A stretch of DNA of 27,546 bases from Prevotella sp. UBA1378. GTDB lineage: Bacteria > Bacteroidota > Bacteroidia > Bacteroidales > Bacteroidaceae. Positions 15,343 to 23,752 of this stretch are shown in pieces (positions within the stretch are counted from its first letter, which is position 1; the number at the start of each line of letters is the position of its first letter). The notes under the pieces are model-generated. The model was not told where the DNA came from. It saw only the letters and a program-made list of their open reading frames with translations, and did not search any database. Both the position numbers and the translations under genes were made by a program. The stretch lies in the NCBI GenBank assembly GCA_002305505.1, contig DBRC01000069.1:40706-68251 (forward strand). Reading direction: 5' to 3'.

Positions 15343-17607
15343 ATGGGCGAAAGATTCGAATTTACAAATCAGGAAAAAAAGGAAACATGGATGCTATACA
15401 CCAGATTGAAAGAACAAATCGGTACTTCTTTGTTGGAGGACGACGAGCGGAAAATGCGCGCCCATCTGGTAAAATCTATCAGTAGCAACCAAATAAGCCG
15501 TGATGCTTTTGGGCTGAACCCCATCCTTTTCGGATTCCAGACTGCCCAGATCGTCGTAGAGGAAATCGGCTTGCGCCGCGATGCTGTATTGGCTGTATTG
15601 CTCCATCCGGGCATTGCCGGCGGTTTTTCGGCCATTGACGACGTGAAGGCTGATTTTGGTGATTCGGTTGCCCGTATTCTCCACGGGCTGGAACGTATAG
15701 CCGAGCTTTATTCGAAGAATCCGGTTGTGGAGAGTGAAAACTTCCGTAATTTACTGCTCTCTTTTGCCGAAGATATGCGCGTGATATTGATAATGATAGC
15801 CGACCGTGTCAACCTGATGAGGCAGATACGCGATACTGCCAATGCGGCAGCCCAGCGGCAGGTAAGCGAAGAGGCTGCCTATCTTTATGCACCGCTTGCC
15901 CATAAACTCGGCCTTTACAAGTTGAAGAGCGAGCTTGAAGACCTCTCATTGAAGTATCTTGAACACGATGCCTATTACATGATAAAGGAAAAACTGAATG
16001 CTACCAAGCAGGCACGTGATGCTTATATCGAGCGTTTCATCGCCCCGATTAACGAGAAGCTGGCTGCAGCCGGATTCCGTTTCCACATGAAGGGCCGGAC
16101 CAAGTCGATTCATTCGATATGGCAGAAAATGAAGAAACAGAAATGCAGTTTCGAGGGTATCTACGATCTTTTTGCTATCCGTATTATTCTTGAAGGGCAT
16201 GAGCAGGCATTCCCCGAAGTGTCGCTTTGCTGGCAGGCTTATTCGATTGTTACCGATATGTATCAACCCAATCCCAAGCGCCTGCGCGATTGGTTGAGCG
16301 TGCCGAAATCCAATGGCTATGAAAGTTTGCATATCACGGTGCTGGGCCCGGAGAAGAAGTGGGTCGAGGTGCAGATACGCACCGAGCGCATGGACGAGAT
16401 TGCCGAGCGCGGGGTTGCTGCCCATTGGCGATATAAGGGCGTTAAGAGCGAATCGGGGCTCGACGACTGGCTCACGGGCATCCGCCTGTTGTTGGAAGAC
16501 GGCAACTGTGCCCCCGACCGGCAGGGGGAGGGGATGCCCCCGTCGCTCAGTAATTTAGACCTGATGGACCAGTTCAAGCTCGACCTTTATGAAGACGAAG
16601 TATATGTCTTCACGCCCAAAGGCGATCTCTATAAGTTCCCTAAAGGCGCTACGGTGCTTGATTTTGCTTACCATATCCATTCCAAGATAGGCAATGCCTG
16701 TGTGGGGGCGCGTATCAATAACAAGGTGGTCAGTTTCCGCGAACTGTTGCATAGCGGCGACCAAGTGGAAGTTATGACGTCCGGCAACCAGAAACCCAAG
16801 CAAGACTGGCTGAACATCGTGAAGACATCGCGTGCCAAGTCGAAAATCCGCCTTGCCCTGAAAGAAACGCAAGTGAAAGACGGGCTTTTCGCTAAGGAGA
16901 TGATTGAACGCAAGTTCAAGAACAAGAAGATAGAGTTCGAGGAGCCTGTCATGCAGCATTTGATAAAAAAGCTGGGATATAAGGAGGTAAGTGATTTCTA
17001 TAAGCAGATAGCCGACGGTACGCTTGATATCAATACGGTCATCGAACGGTATGTCGAACTTCAGCAGGCAGAGCGTACCGTCACGGGCGATAACATGGCC
17101 CGTTCTGCCGGTGAGTTCACCCTTGAGCAGTCGGCATTCATCAATCATGCGAACCAGAATGACGATGTGCTTGTTATCGACCAAAACCTGAAAGGACTGG
17201 ATTACCAGTTGGCCCGTTGCTGTCATCCCATTTACGGAGACCCCGTTTTTGGCTTCGTTACCGTTAGCGGTGGTATCAAGATTCACCGCGACGACTGCCC
17301 CAATGCCCCTGAATTGCGCAAGCGTTTCGGTTACCGTATCGTGAAAGCCAAATGGAGCGGCAAGGGTTCGTCACAGTATTCCATCACGCTCCGTGTGATA
17401 GGCAACGATGACATCGGCATTGTGAACAACATTACGAGCATTATTTCCAAGGAAGAACGTCTTGTCCTCCGCGGCATCAATATCGATAGCCACGACGGTT
17501 TGTTCAGCGGTAATGTCGAAGTGATGCTTGATGACACGTCGCGCCTCGAATCCTTGATGCGCAAACTGCGTATGGTGAGGGGGGTAAAGTCGATAGAGAG
17601 AATTTGA
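15343..17607 (+). CDS. relA: RelA/SpoT-family (p)ppGpp synthetase with degenerate hydrolase domain
   Basis: Long RSH enzyme of 754 residues making the stringent-response alarmone from ATP and GTP/GDP on starved ribosomes. The synthetase domain looks intact: GRTKSIHSIWQKM at 251-263, IYDLFAIRI at 273-281, PKSNGYESLHITVLGP at 321-336, EVQIRTERMDEIAERGVAAHWRYK at 342-365. A TGS domain follows (EDEVYVFTPKGDLYKFPKGATVLDFAYHIH, from about 417), then a cysteine motif RCCHPIYGDP and a C-terminal ACT domain. The N-terminal HD domain has lost its key residues: the expected HD is HP at 88-89, the following ED is absent, and ADRxHNMR reads ADRVNLMR at 153-160. It should therefore be synthetase-only, like E. 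coli RelA, and a separate hydrolase would be needed elsewhere. Confidence 0.93.
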   Translation: MGERFEFTNQEKKETWMLYTRLKEQIGTSLLEDDERKMRAHLVKSISSNQISRDAFGLNPILFGFQTAQIVVEEIGLRRDAVLAVLLHPGIAGGFSAIDDVKADFGDSVARILHGLERIAELYSKNPVVESENFRNLLLSFAEDMRVILIMIADRVNLMRQIRDTANAAAQRQVSEEAAYLYAPLAHKLGLYKLKSELEDLSLKYLEHDAYYMIKEKLNATKQARDAYIERFIAPINEKLAAAGFRFHMKGRTKSIHSIWQKMKKQKCSFEGIYDLFAIRIILEGHEQAFPEVSLCWQAYSIVTDMYQPNPKRLRDWLSVPKSNGYESLHITVLGPEKKWVEVQIRTERMDEIAERGVAAHWRYKGVKSESGLDDWLTGIRLLLEDGNCAPDRQGEGMPPSLSNLDLMDQFKLDLYEDEVYVFTPKGDLYKFPKGATVLDFAYHIHSKIGNACVGARINNKVVSFRELLHSGDQVEVMTSGNQKPKQDWLNIVKTSRAKSKIRLALKETQVKDGLFAKEMIERKFKNKKIEFEEPVMQHLIKKLGYKEVSDFYKQIADGTLDINTVIERYVELQQAERTVTGDNMARSAGEFTLEQSAFINHANQNDDVLVIDQNLKGLDYQLARCCHPIYGDPVFGFVTVSGGIKIHRDDCPNAPELRKRFGYRIVKAKWSGKGSSQYSITLRVIGNDDIGIVNNITSIISKEERLVLRGINIDSHDGLFSGNVEVMLDDTSRLESLMRKLRMVRGVKSIERI

Positions 17608-17617
17608 GCGTGAAATA

Positions 17618-17649
17618 ATTGTAGAGTTTGAAAGAATTGTATACATTTG
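17618..17649 (+). promoter_or_regulatory. Probable promoter of the wecB-like gene
   Basis: ATTG (17618-17621) and TACATTTG (17642-17649) with a 20-base spacer fit the phylum promoter; the ATG is 26 bases downstream of the -7 box. Confidence 0.6.
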
Positions 17650-17674
17650 CAATCTAAAAGTTTTAAAAGAGTAG

Positions 17675-18796
17675 ATGAATATGCTGAATATATGTATCGT
17701 AGCGGGTGCCCGTCCTAATTTCATTAAGATAGCCCCGTTGGTGAGGGCAATAGTAAACGGCCGTGCGTCGGGCCAGCCGATAGGTTATCAGTTGGTTTAT
17801 ACCGGTGCCGAGACCGACCCGACGCTTGAACCGGGCCTTTTCACCGACCTGCAGATGCCCCGTCCGGATACCTGTTTGGGGGCCGACTGCTCCAGCCTCA
17901 ACGAATTGACCGGCCGTGTAATGGCAGCGTTCGAACAATATCTCGACGCGCATCCGGCAGATGTGGTCATCGTCGTAGACGATTTGGCCTCAACGATGGC
18001 TGCGGCCATCGTCGCCAAGAAGCGCGGTTTGCGCCTGGCCCATTTGGTGGCCGGTACCCGTTCGTTCGATATGAAGATGCCGAAAGAAATCAACCGGCTG
18101 GTTATCGACGGACTGAGCGATTACCTTTTCACTGCCGGAGTGGGCAGCAACAGCATTGCGACGCGCGAAGGGGCAGAGCTTTCGCAGATATATATGGTAG
18201 GCAACATCCTTATAGACAACCTGCGTTTTAACTACGGGCGCCTGCAGCGCCCTGGCGTTCTCGGCCGGTTGGGCATAGAAGACGGTGAGTACCTCGTGTT
18301 CACGCTTAACCGGAAAGCCTTGCTGGACGACGGGGAGAACCTGCGTAGCATGCTCCGCTCGATACTTGAGGCCGGCGGCGGCATTCCCGTCATAGCTCCC
18401 CTGCGCGACCAGCCCCGCGCAATAGTAGGGCGCCTGTTAGGCGACATAAAGTGTTCGTCTACCGTCTCTCCGCTTTCATCCTTCCACCTTCAGCCTTCCA
18501 TGTCCTATTTGGAGTTCGGCTACCTCACGGCTCATGCCCGTGGCGTTATCACCGATTCGGGCAACGTTGCCGAAGAAGCCACCTTCAACAACGTGCCTTG
18601 CATTACGCTCAACAGCTATACCGAGCATATAGAGACCGTGAAACAAGGGTCGAATGTGCTGGTCGGTGAGGATGCGGGGCGCTTGCGCGCGGCCTTGCAC
18701 GATTTGGTGCATGGGCAATGGAAGAAATGTACGTTGCCCGACCGCTGGGACGGGCGTACAGCCGAGCGTATCGTTCAGATTTTGCAGGAATATTAA
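17675..18796 (+). CDS. WecB/MnaA-like UDP-GlcNAc 2-epimerase homologue, probably catalytically altered
   Basis: The 373-residue protein has the GT-B type fold markers of non-hydrolysing UDP-GlcNAc 2-epimerases: IVAGARPNFIKIAPLV at 8-23 (family GTRPExIKmAP), MVGNILIDNL at 174-183 and VITDSGNVAEEATFNNVPCITL at 291-312 (family TDSGGxQEEA). However, several catalytic positions differ. VEAGLR is LVAGTR (Glu to Val125), PEExNR is PKEINR (Glu to Lys137), and TxHRxEN is TLNRKALLDDGEN (His to Asn212, with an insertion). The aspartate of the HGDT motif is kept (VVDDL). Thus standard epimerase activity is doubtful; it may be a new specificity or a non-catalytic relative. Its stop overlaps the convergent susD-like stop. 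Confidence 0.8.
   Translation: MNMLNICIVAGARPNFIKIAPLVRAIVNGRASGQPIGYQLVYTGAETDPTLEPGLFTDLQMPRPDTCLGADCSSLNELTGRVMAAFEQYLDAHPADVVIVVDDLASTMAAAIVAKKRGLRLAHLVAGTRSFDMKMPKEINRLVIDGLSDYLFTAGVGSNSIATREGAELSQIYMVGNILIDNLRFNYGRLQRPGVLGRLGIEDGEYLVFTLNRKALLDDGENLRSMLRSILEAGGGIPVIAPLRDQPRAIVGRLLGDIKCSSTVSPLSSFHLQPSMSYLEFGYLTAHARGVITDSGNVAEEATFNNVPCITLNSYTEHIETVKQGSNVLVGEDAGRLRAALHDLVHGQWKKCTLPDRWDGRTAERIVQILQEY
18473..18500 (+). repeat. Four-copy 7-base tandem repeat inside the wecB-like gene
   Basis: CTTTCAT, CCTTCCA, CCTTCAG and CCTTCCA follow one another without gaps, all of the form CyTTCnn. The segment encodes residues 267-275 in a stretch (about 259-277) that looks like an insertion relative to the family. 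Since seven is not a multiple of three, gain or loss of one unit would shift the frame. Confidence 0.6.
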
Positions 18797-20409
18797 TCTT
18801 GGTATCCCTTGTTCTGCTCTAAGTTCTTGTTCAGCCCCAATACGTCTGCCGGAATGGGGAATACTGTCGTTTGCCTTGCCGTCTCGTTTATTTTCCCTTC
18901 GCCGTCATATAGGCTGTAAAACTTGTCGAACCTGATGAGGTCTTGCCTTCTCCATCCTTCCCACGACAGTTCCAACAGCCTTTCGTCCAGAATATTCTCC
19001 AGTGTAGCTGCCCTCTCTGCCATTCCGGCACGTGTCCTCACTTGGTTCATGTCGGCAGAACCGTCCTGCCCGTTGCGCACTTTGGCTTCCGCACGCATCA
19101 GCAGCACATCGGCAAAGCGGAAGAGCACGATGTCGTTATCCATCAGCTTCCCGTCTTTTGGCGCGTTCTTGTCCACCTCGTATTTCTTCATCCTGGCTCC
19201 GGCTGTTTCCACGTATTTGCTTCCGGTCAGGTCGATGGCCACTTCGGTGGGGTAGTAGGTCAGCGGTCGGCCGCTGCGGTCGAGCACCGTATCGCCGTTC
19301 AGGTCGGTCACAGTGCCCGCATAGTAGCTCTTCCCGAAGCGGCTGTCTTGTGTGTCTGTTTGGTAGCCGAACACTTCCAGTGCTTTCTTCGTCGCCGCCG
19401 ACCCATTTTCTGCCGTGAATCCGTAAGCGGCCGCATGGCGGTAATGGTACGACCGGAACAGGTTTTGCATTTGGTTGGTGTACAGGTTTTTATCCATCGG
19501 TATAACGAAGATGTTCTCCGTGGAGAATTCGTTCTTTACTGCAAAATTGTTTTCGAATTTCTCTTCGAGCGCATATCCCATGTTTTCTATCGAGTCGCAG
19601 AAGGCAACCGTTGCCTGCCATGCGTTCACCGTCTGTCCGCCCACTGTAAGCAAGATGTTTTTCCCCTCGGGCCTGTTCCCGTCCGTCCATGTGTCGTCTG
19701 TATATATTTCAGCGTTCAGTGCCAATTTCGCCAAGATGAAAAATGCGGCCGGCCGTGTCATCCGCCCGTAGTAGTCGCCGTCTTTCGTGCTGTTGTCCGC
19801 CGCAAGCAGGGGAGCCGTTTCGGTCAGCTCGTCATAGACGAACTGGAATATCCTGCTTCGTTCTTCCTGGTATACCTCCGACATTTTCTGGCTGGTCGAC
19901 GTAACCAGCGGCACTCTTCCGAAGAGATCCATCAAGTAAAAGTAGTACATGGCTCTCAAGGCTCTGATTTCAGCCTGGTACAGCGTGTATTCAGCAGCCG
20001 TTACCATGCTTTTGTTCTCAGTGAGTTTCTCAAGCGAGCGGTTACTCAGCACGATGACCTTATACAGATAGTTCCATGCGTTTTTGAAAAGTGCATGCCC
20101 CGCATCCCAGTCGTGTTTGTACAGCTGCTGCCACATGCCACCGTCGTACCAGTCGCCCCCTCGCGTGGGCAGCATGGCCTCGTCGCTTGCGAACGTGTTC
20201 ATGTCATAGACGCCGCGGCACGTGCCCTGCAAGCCTTGTCCGTCCTCATATCCCCCGATGTAGTTGTACAGTATGGCCACCGTATTCTGGTATACGCCTT
20301 TACTGGTAAGGTAAGCCCCCTCCTCGGCTATTTGGTCCTTTGCGCTTTCGTTCAGGCTGCATGCGGTCAATGCCCACACCACTGCCGGTAAAAATATCTT
20401 ATAATTCAT
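18793..20409 (-). CDS. SusD/RagB-like outer-membrane lipoprotein
   Basis: Surface glycan- or nutrient-binding lipoprotein that caps the partner SusC channel. The 538-residue product has a lipoprotein signal ending ALTAC with the lipidated Cys at residue 17, then an N-terminal TPR-like SusD region (LFKNAWNYLYKVIVLSNRSLEKL, EIRALRAMYYFYLMDLFGRVPLV) and the C-terminal ILDERLLELSWEGWRRQDLIRFDKFY signature typical of SusD/RagB. It is 20 bases downstream of the susC-like gene, in the usual susC-susD order. Its stop codon overlaps that of the convergent wecB-like gene by four bases. The ligand is unknown, and no carbohydrate-active enzyme accompanies the pair in this window. Confidence 0.93.
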   Translation of the reverse strand: MNYKIFLPAVVWALTACSLNESAKDQIAEEGAYLTSKGVYQNTVAILYNYIGGYEDGQGLQGTCRGVYDMNTFASDEAMLPTRGGDWYDGGMWQQLYKHDWDAGHALFKNAWNYLYKVIVLSNRSLEKLTENKSMVTAAEYTLYQAEIRALRAMYYFYLMDLFGRVPLVTSTSQKMSEVYQEERSRIFQFVYDELTETAPLLAADNSTKDGDYYGRMTRPAAFFILAKLALNAEIYTDDTWTDGNRPEGKNILLTVGGQTVNAWQATVAFCDSIENMGYALEEKFENNFAVKNEFSTENIFVIPMDKNLYTNQMQNLFRSYHYRHAAAYGFTAENGSAATKKALEVFGYQTDTQDSRFGKSYYAGTVTDLNGDTVLDRSGRPLTYYPTEVAIDLTGSKYVETAGARMKKYEVDKNAPKDGKLMDNDIVLFRFADVLLMRAEAKVRNGQDGSADMNQVRTRAGMAERAATLENILDERLLELSWEGWRRQDLIRFDKFYSLYDGEGKINETARQTTVFPIPADVLGLNKNLEQNKGYQD

Positions 20410-20429
20410 AGTGTCTGGTTTTTATTTCC

Positions 20430-23111
20430 TTAAAATTGAATGCTTAGTCCGAACGTGAACGACCGGTACACGGGGAAGCTGCGCTTGTCGTCGATGCCCA
20501 GTGTGCCGTTCACTATCGACGAGTTTACCATCGGCGTCAGGCCGCTGTATCCCGTGATGGTTGCCAGATTGTTTACAGAACACGACAGGCGCAGCCTTTT
20601 GATGTATTTCGCCATACTTTTTACGGGTACCGTCCAGCCCGCCGTTATATAATCGATGTTCAGATAGTCGCCTTTCTCCAGCCAGTAGTCGCTGATGGCC
20701 TGGTCTTGTATGTTCTCGGCCGGTGCCTCTGCCAGTACATTGTAATTGGGCAGGCTCGACATGTTCATGTAGGCAAGCGATGTGCCGTTGTATATTTTAT
20801 GCCCGAAAGCCCCGTTCATCTGCACCGTGATATCCCATTGTTTGTACCTGAACGAGACGTTCGAGCCCATCATCGCTTTCGGTGTAGCCTGTCCGCATAC
20901 GTAGCGCTGTCCGCCATCGGCTATCTCGTACGTCTTGCTGCCGTCGGCCTCTGTCTTCAGGCCTGTGCAGTGGGGCAGGTAGAAGACGCCTAACGGCTCG
21001 CCCACGATTTGGTACACCACGTCGCTCGACCCGTGGAATCCCGCACCGGCCAGCTGTCCGATGGCCTTTATGTCGGGAGCCGTGAGATACTGCCCGTTGT
21101 AGTCGCCGTTCAGCGACACCAGCTTGTTCTTTTCAAAAGTCAGGTTCATGTTAATGTTCAGTTCCATGTCTTTCTGTCGCAGCGGTGTGATTCCGAACCC
21201 TATTTCAAGGCCGCTGTTCTCCATCTTGCCCATGTTCGCCAGCAGTTGGTCGTAGGCAAAGGGCGGCACGCTCACGTCGTAAGTATACAGCATGTCGCTT
21301 GTCCTCGAGCGGTAGTAGTCAATGGTCAGCGCGATGCGCCCGTTCCAGAAGCCCAGGTCGGCGCCGATGTTGAAGGTTTTCTTCACCTCCCATTTCAGGT
21401 CGGGGTTGGCGTTGCGTACGATACCCAGCGTTACGGCCTGCGTCCCGTTCACCGGTACCACCCCCGTAGGCTTTATCAGCTGCTGCGAGTTATAGGCGCT
21501 GATTCCGCCCAGGTTGCCGCTCACGCCGTATCCCATGCGCAGTTTGGCGTTCGTTACCCATCCTTGTTCCTTCATCCATTTCTCGTCGATGATGCGCCAG
21601 GCGCCTGCTATCGACGGGAAAAAACCCCATCGGTTGTTCTTGCCCACTTTCGACGAACCGTCGGCACGTGCGTTCATTGTCAGCGTATAACGGTCGTTGA
21701 AGGTATAGCTGGCATGTGCCAGGAACGATTCCATGTGCGCGTCTTCGTAGCTCGACCCCGTGCCTTCCCATAGCCTTACGCCACCGGCCGACAGATTGTC
21801 GTAACCGTATTCGTCGGTCGCCATGTTGGCCGCCGTAACATGGAAAGCCCTGTCTTTCTGGTGCTGTGTTTCTGTCAGTCCCAGCAATTCCAGGTGATGT
21901 TTGTCCCAGTCGCATTTCCAGTTCAGGGAGACGTTCCCCAGCAGTTCCTCGGTTTTGGCAGACGCACGGTATGCCTCGCCGTGCGACCAAACGATTGTGG
22001 GGTAATAATGCGAGTTTTCGATGGTATTATACGAGTACGACCCGAATGCCGCCAGCGTTAAGTTGTTCCCTAAATCCGCGGTCATTCTCAGGTGCGTATT
22101 GAAGTGCCCGTTGTCTTCGTCGTCTTTCATCTCCAGCAGCGAGTTCGGGTTGTTAATCCACAGTGCTTCCGTCACTTGGGCATATCCGCCCGTCAGGCTC
22201 CCGTCGTTTGTGAACGTGGGATTGAACGTAGCTGCCGAGTACATCAGTTTTTGCAAAAAGGGGATGTTGTTGTTTTTCTGCAGGCTCCCGAATACGCCTA
22301 AGTCGATGGTGAGCCGGTTGTCGAAGGCCAGTTGCGTCACGTCCAGTTTGGCAATATAGTTACGGTAGTTGTTGCCTTTTATTACGGTCTTATGGTTCAT
22401 CAGGCCTAACGAGGCGCGGTAGTTGGCCGTCTGTGTCCCTCCGCCGAATGCCACGTGGTGGTTCTGTACCAGCCCGGTCCGCTCTACCGACTTCCTGAAG
22501 TTTGTATTGCCCCCATGGTCGATATACGGCATCCCCATCTGTTTTGCAGCCAGCCTGAAGCCTCCGGCATCCAGCATGTCAATGCGCTTATATACCGATT
22601 CCCACCCTATGTTGCCCTCGTAGCTGATGTGGAACTGCTCGCCCTTTCCTTTCTTCGTTGCCACCTCGATTACTCCGGCTGCACCCCGGCTGCCATACTG
22701 CGCCGTTTCCGACGCGTCTTTCAGAATCGTGAAGCTCTCGATGTCGGCAGGGTAGATGGTGCTGAGCGTAGCCAGGTCGCTCGAAACCCCGTCGATTATC
22801 ACGAGCGGGTCGTTGCCTCCGGTCAGAGAGGTGGTGCCGCGCACCCGCACTGCGCTGATCATTGCCTCCTGGTTGCCTCCTGTAGATACGCTTACACCGG
22901 CGGCCTGGCCACTCAGGGCGTCGAGCGAATTGGTTACCAGTCCTTTGTTCATACGGTTTTCCGTCACCTTGCCTACTGCTCCCGCCATTGTCCTTTCGTT
23001 ACCGTTCGTATAACCTACCTTTACGGTAGCTGTATCGCGCAGGGCCACGGTCTGTGCACTTGTGGCGATTGCCGCAAGCCAGAATATGATTCCTCCGTAT
23101 CGTTTTTTCAT
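20430..23111 (-). CDS. SusC-like TonB-dependent outer-membrane transporter, without the usual N-terminal extension
   Basis: Outer-membrane beta-barrel importer energised by TonB. The 893-residue product has a signal peptide (MKKRYGGIIFWLAAIATSAQ), then almost at once the TonB-box region TATVKVGYTNGNER and the plug: LVTNSLDALSGQAAGVSV, VRVRGTTSLTGGNDPLVIIDGV, IESFTILKDASETAQYGSRGAAGVIEVATKKG. The rest is barrel, ending in SFTFGLSIQF with the terminal Phe needed for barrel assembly. Typical SusC proteins are about 1000 residues and carry a carboxypeptidase-regulatory-like domain of about 90 residues before the TonB box; it is absent here. There is no STN signalling domain either, so anti-sigma coupling is not expected. 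It forms a unit with the susD-like gene. Confidence 0.93.
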   Translation of the reverse strand: MKKRYGGIIFWLAAIATSAQTVALRDTATVKVGYTNGNERTMAGAVGKVTENRMNKGLVTNSLDALSGQAAGVSVSTGGNQEAMISAVRVRGTTSLTGGNDPLVIIDGVSSDLATLSTIYPADIESFTILKDASETAQYGSRGAAGVIEVATKKGKGEQFHISYEGNIGWESVYKRIDMLDAGGFRLAAKQMGMPYIDHGGNTNFRKSVERTGLVQNHHVAFGGGTQTANYRASLGLMNHKTVIKGNNYRNYIAKLDVTQLAFDNRLTIDLGVFGSLQKNNNIPFLQKLMYSAATFNPTFTNDGSLTGGYAQVTEALWINNPNSLLEMKDDEDNGHFNTHLRMTADLGNNLTLAAFGSYSYNTIENSHYYPTIVWSHGEAYRASAKTEELLGNVSLNWKCDWDKHHLELLGLTETQHQKDRAFHVTAANMATDEYGYDNLSAGGVRLWEGTGSSYEDAHMESFLAHASYTFNDRYTLTMNARADGSSKVGKNNRWGFFPSIAGAWRIIDEKWMKEQGWVTNAKLRMGYGVSGNLGGISAYNSQQLIKPTGVVPVNGTQAVTLGIVRNANPDLKWEVKKTFNIGADLGFWNGRIALTIDYYRSRTSDMLYTYDVSVPPFAYDQLLANMGKMENSGLEIGFGITPLRQKDMELNINMNLTFEKNKLVSLNGDYNGQYLTAPDIKAIGQLAGAGFHGSSDVVYQIVGEPLGVFYLPHCTGLKTEADGSKTYEIADGGQRYVCGQATPKAMMGSNVSFRYKQWDITVQMNGAFGHKIYNGTSLAYMNMSSLPNYNVLAEAPAENIQDQAISDYWLEKGDYLNIDYITAGWTVPVKSMAKYIKRLRLSCSVNNLATITGYSGLTPMVNSSIVNGTLGIDDKRSFPVYRSFTFGLSIQF

Positions 23112-23142
23112 AGGGCGTTATTGTTAAGTTAGTATGTCTTCG

Positions 23143-23150
23143 CAAATATA
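23143..23150 (-). promoter_or_regulatory. Probable -7 box of the susCD-like operon
   Basis: The minus strand reads TATATTTG, a full -7 match 32 bases upstream of the susC-like ATG. The -33 position lacks a TTTG, which would be expected of a promoter that depends on an activator. Confidence 0.5.
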
Positions 23151-23173
23151 GGCAATTTTTCCGAAATGATAAG

Positions 23174-23201
23174 CCGTTTGTGGAAAAACTTTTTCAAACG
23201 G
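23174..23201. promoter_or_regulatory. Interrupted palindrome upstream of susC-like promoter
   Basis: CCGTTT (23174-23179) is repeated inverted as AAACGG (23196-23201), and inside it GAAAA (23183-23187) faces TTTTC (23191-23195). The dyad lies 24-51 bases upstream of the susC-like -7 box and well outside the divergent promoter at 23253, a position suited to an activator or repressor of susCD. Function is inferred from symmetry and place only. Confidence 0.4.
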
Positions 23202-23252
23202 GATGTGTAATGTATGTTTTTTTGCGGACAGGCGATATAATTCAGCAGTTTT

Positions 23253-23284
23253 CGTTGCTCCTATCAAAAAAATGTGTACCTTTG
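23253..23284 (+). promoter_or_regulatory. Promoter of the DUF6078-like gene
   Basis: CGTTG (23253-23257) and TACCTTTG (23277-23284) with a 19-base spacer fit the Bacteroidetes promoter. It sets the start of the next gene at ATG 23307, since the in-frame ATG at 23274 would precede transcription. Confidence 0.7.
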
Positions 23285-23306
23285 TGGCATCAACGATTTA
23301 CAATTT

Positions 23307-23741
23307 ATGGAGATAAGATATGCTGACATACCCACGGGCTGGCCGCTCTGCTTCCTTGCGCAGTGCACGAGAAAGGATGCCTGCCTGCGCTATCAGGCCG
23401 GGCTCACCGTGCCTACGGACGTGGAGACTTGCGTAGCCGTCGCGCCGGCAGTACTGCGGAAGTCCGACTGTCCGCAGTACCGGAAGATAGAAACCATGCG
23501 CACGGCACGCGGATTCAGCAACATCTTCAGCGAGGTGAAGCAGCGGCACGCGCCCGAGATGCGCGCTCTGCTCACTGCCTACCTTGGCGGCAACGGCACC
23601 TATTACCGCTACCTGCACGGCGAGCGTGCCCTCACGCCGGAGCAGCAGCAATGGATTCGCAGCCTCTTCGCCCGCTTCGGCTATCCCGGCGATGTGGCTT
23701 TCGACGGCTACGAGGAGCGGTATCGCTTCTACGGCACATAG
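23307..23741 (+). CDS. Small cysteine-containing cytoplasmic protein, DUF6078-like
   Basis: The 144-residue product begins MEIRYADIPTGWPLCFLAQC; ATG 23307 is chosen because the promoter -7 box overlaps the upstream in-frame ATG. It has an N-terminal cysteine cluster (CFLAQCTRKDACLRY, then a later ETC and SDCPQYR), a central TARGFSNIFSEVKQRHAPEMRALL, and LLTAYLGGNGTYYRYLHGERALTPEQQQWI, a helical DNA-binding-like tail. This pattern agrees with my memory of DUF6078, a Bacteroidales family of unknown function, but I cannot confirm it. The cysteines might bind a metal. It is monocistronic and is followed 11 bases after its stop by the 22-base-period dyad array. Confidence 0.7.
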   Translation: MEIRYADIPTGWPLCFLAQCTRKDACLRYQAGLTVPTDVETCVAVAPAVLRKSDCPQYRKIETMRTARGFSNIFSEVKQRHAPEMRALLTAYLGGNGTYYRYLHGERALTPEQQQWIRSLFARFGYPGDVAFDGYEERYRFYGT

Positions 23742-23752
23742 GCCCCGTTCTG

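Noticed and set aside
18943..20391. Plus-strand frame of 482 codons opposite the susD-like gene
   Set aside because: The minus-strand frame has a lipoprotein signal and SusD signatures; the antisense frame is a by-product of codon bias.
21009..21773. Plus-strand frame opposite the susC-like gene
   Set aside because: It is antisense to the conserved barrel region and shows no domain features.
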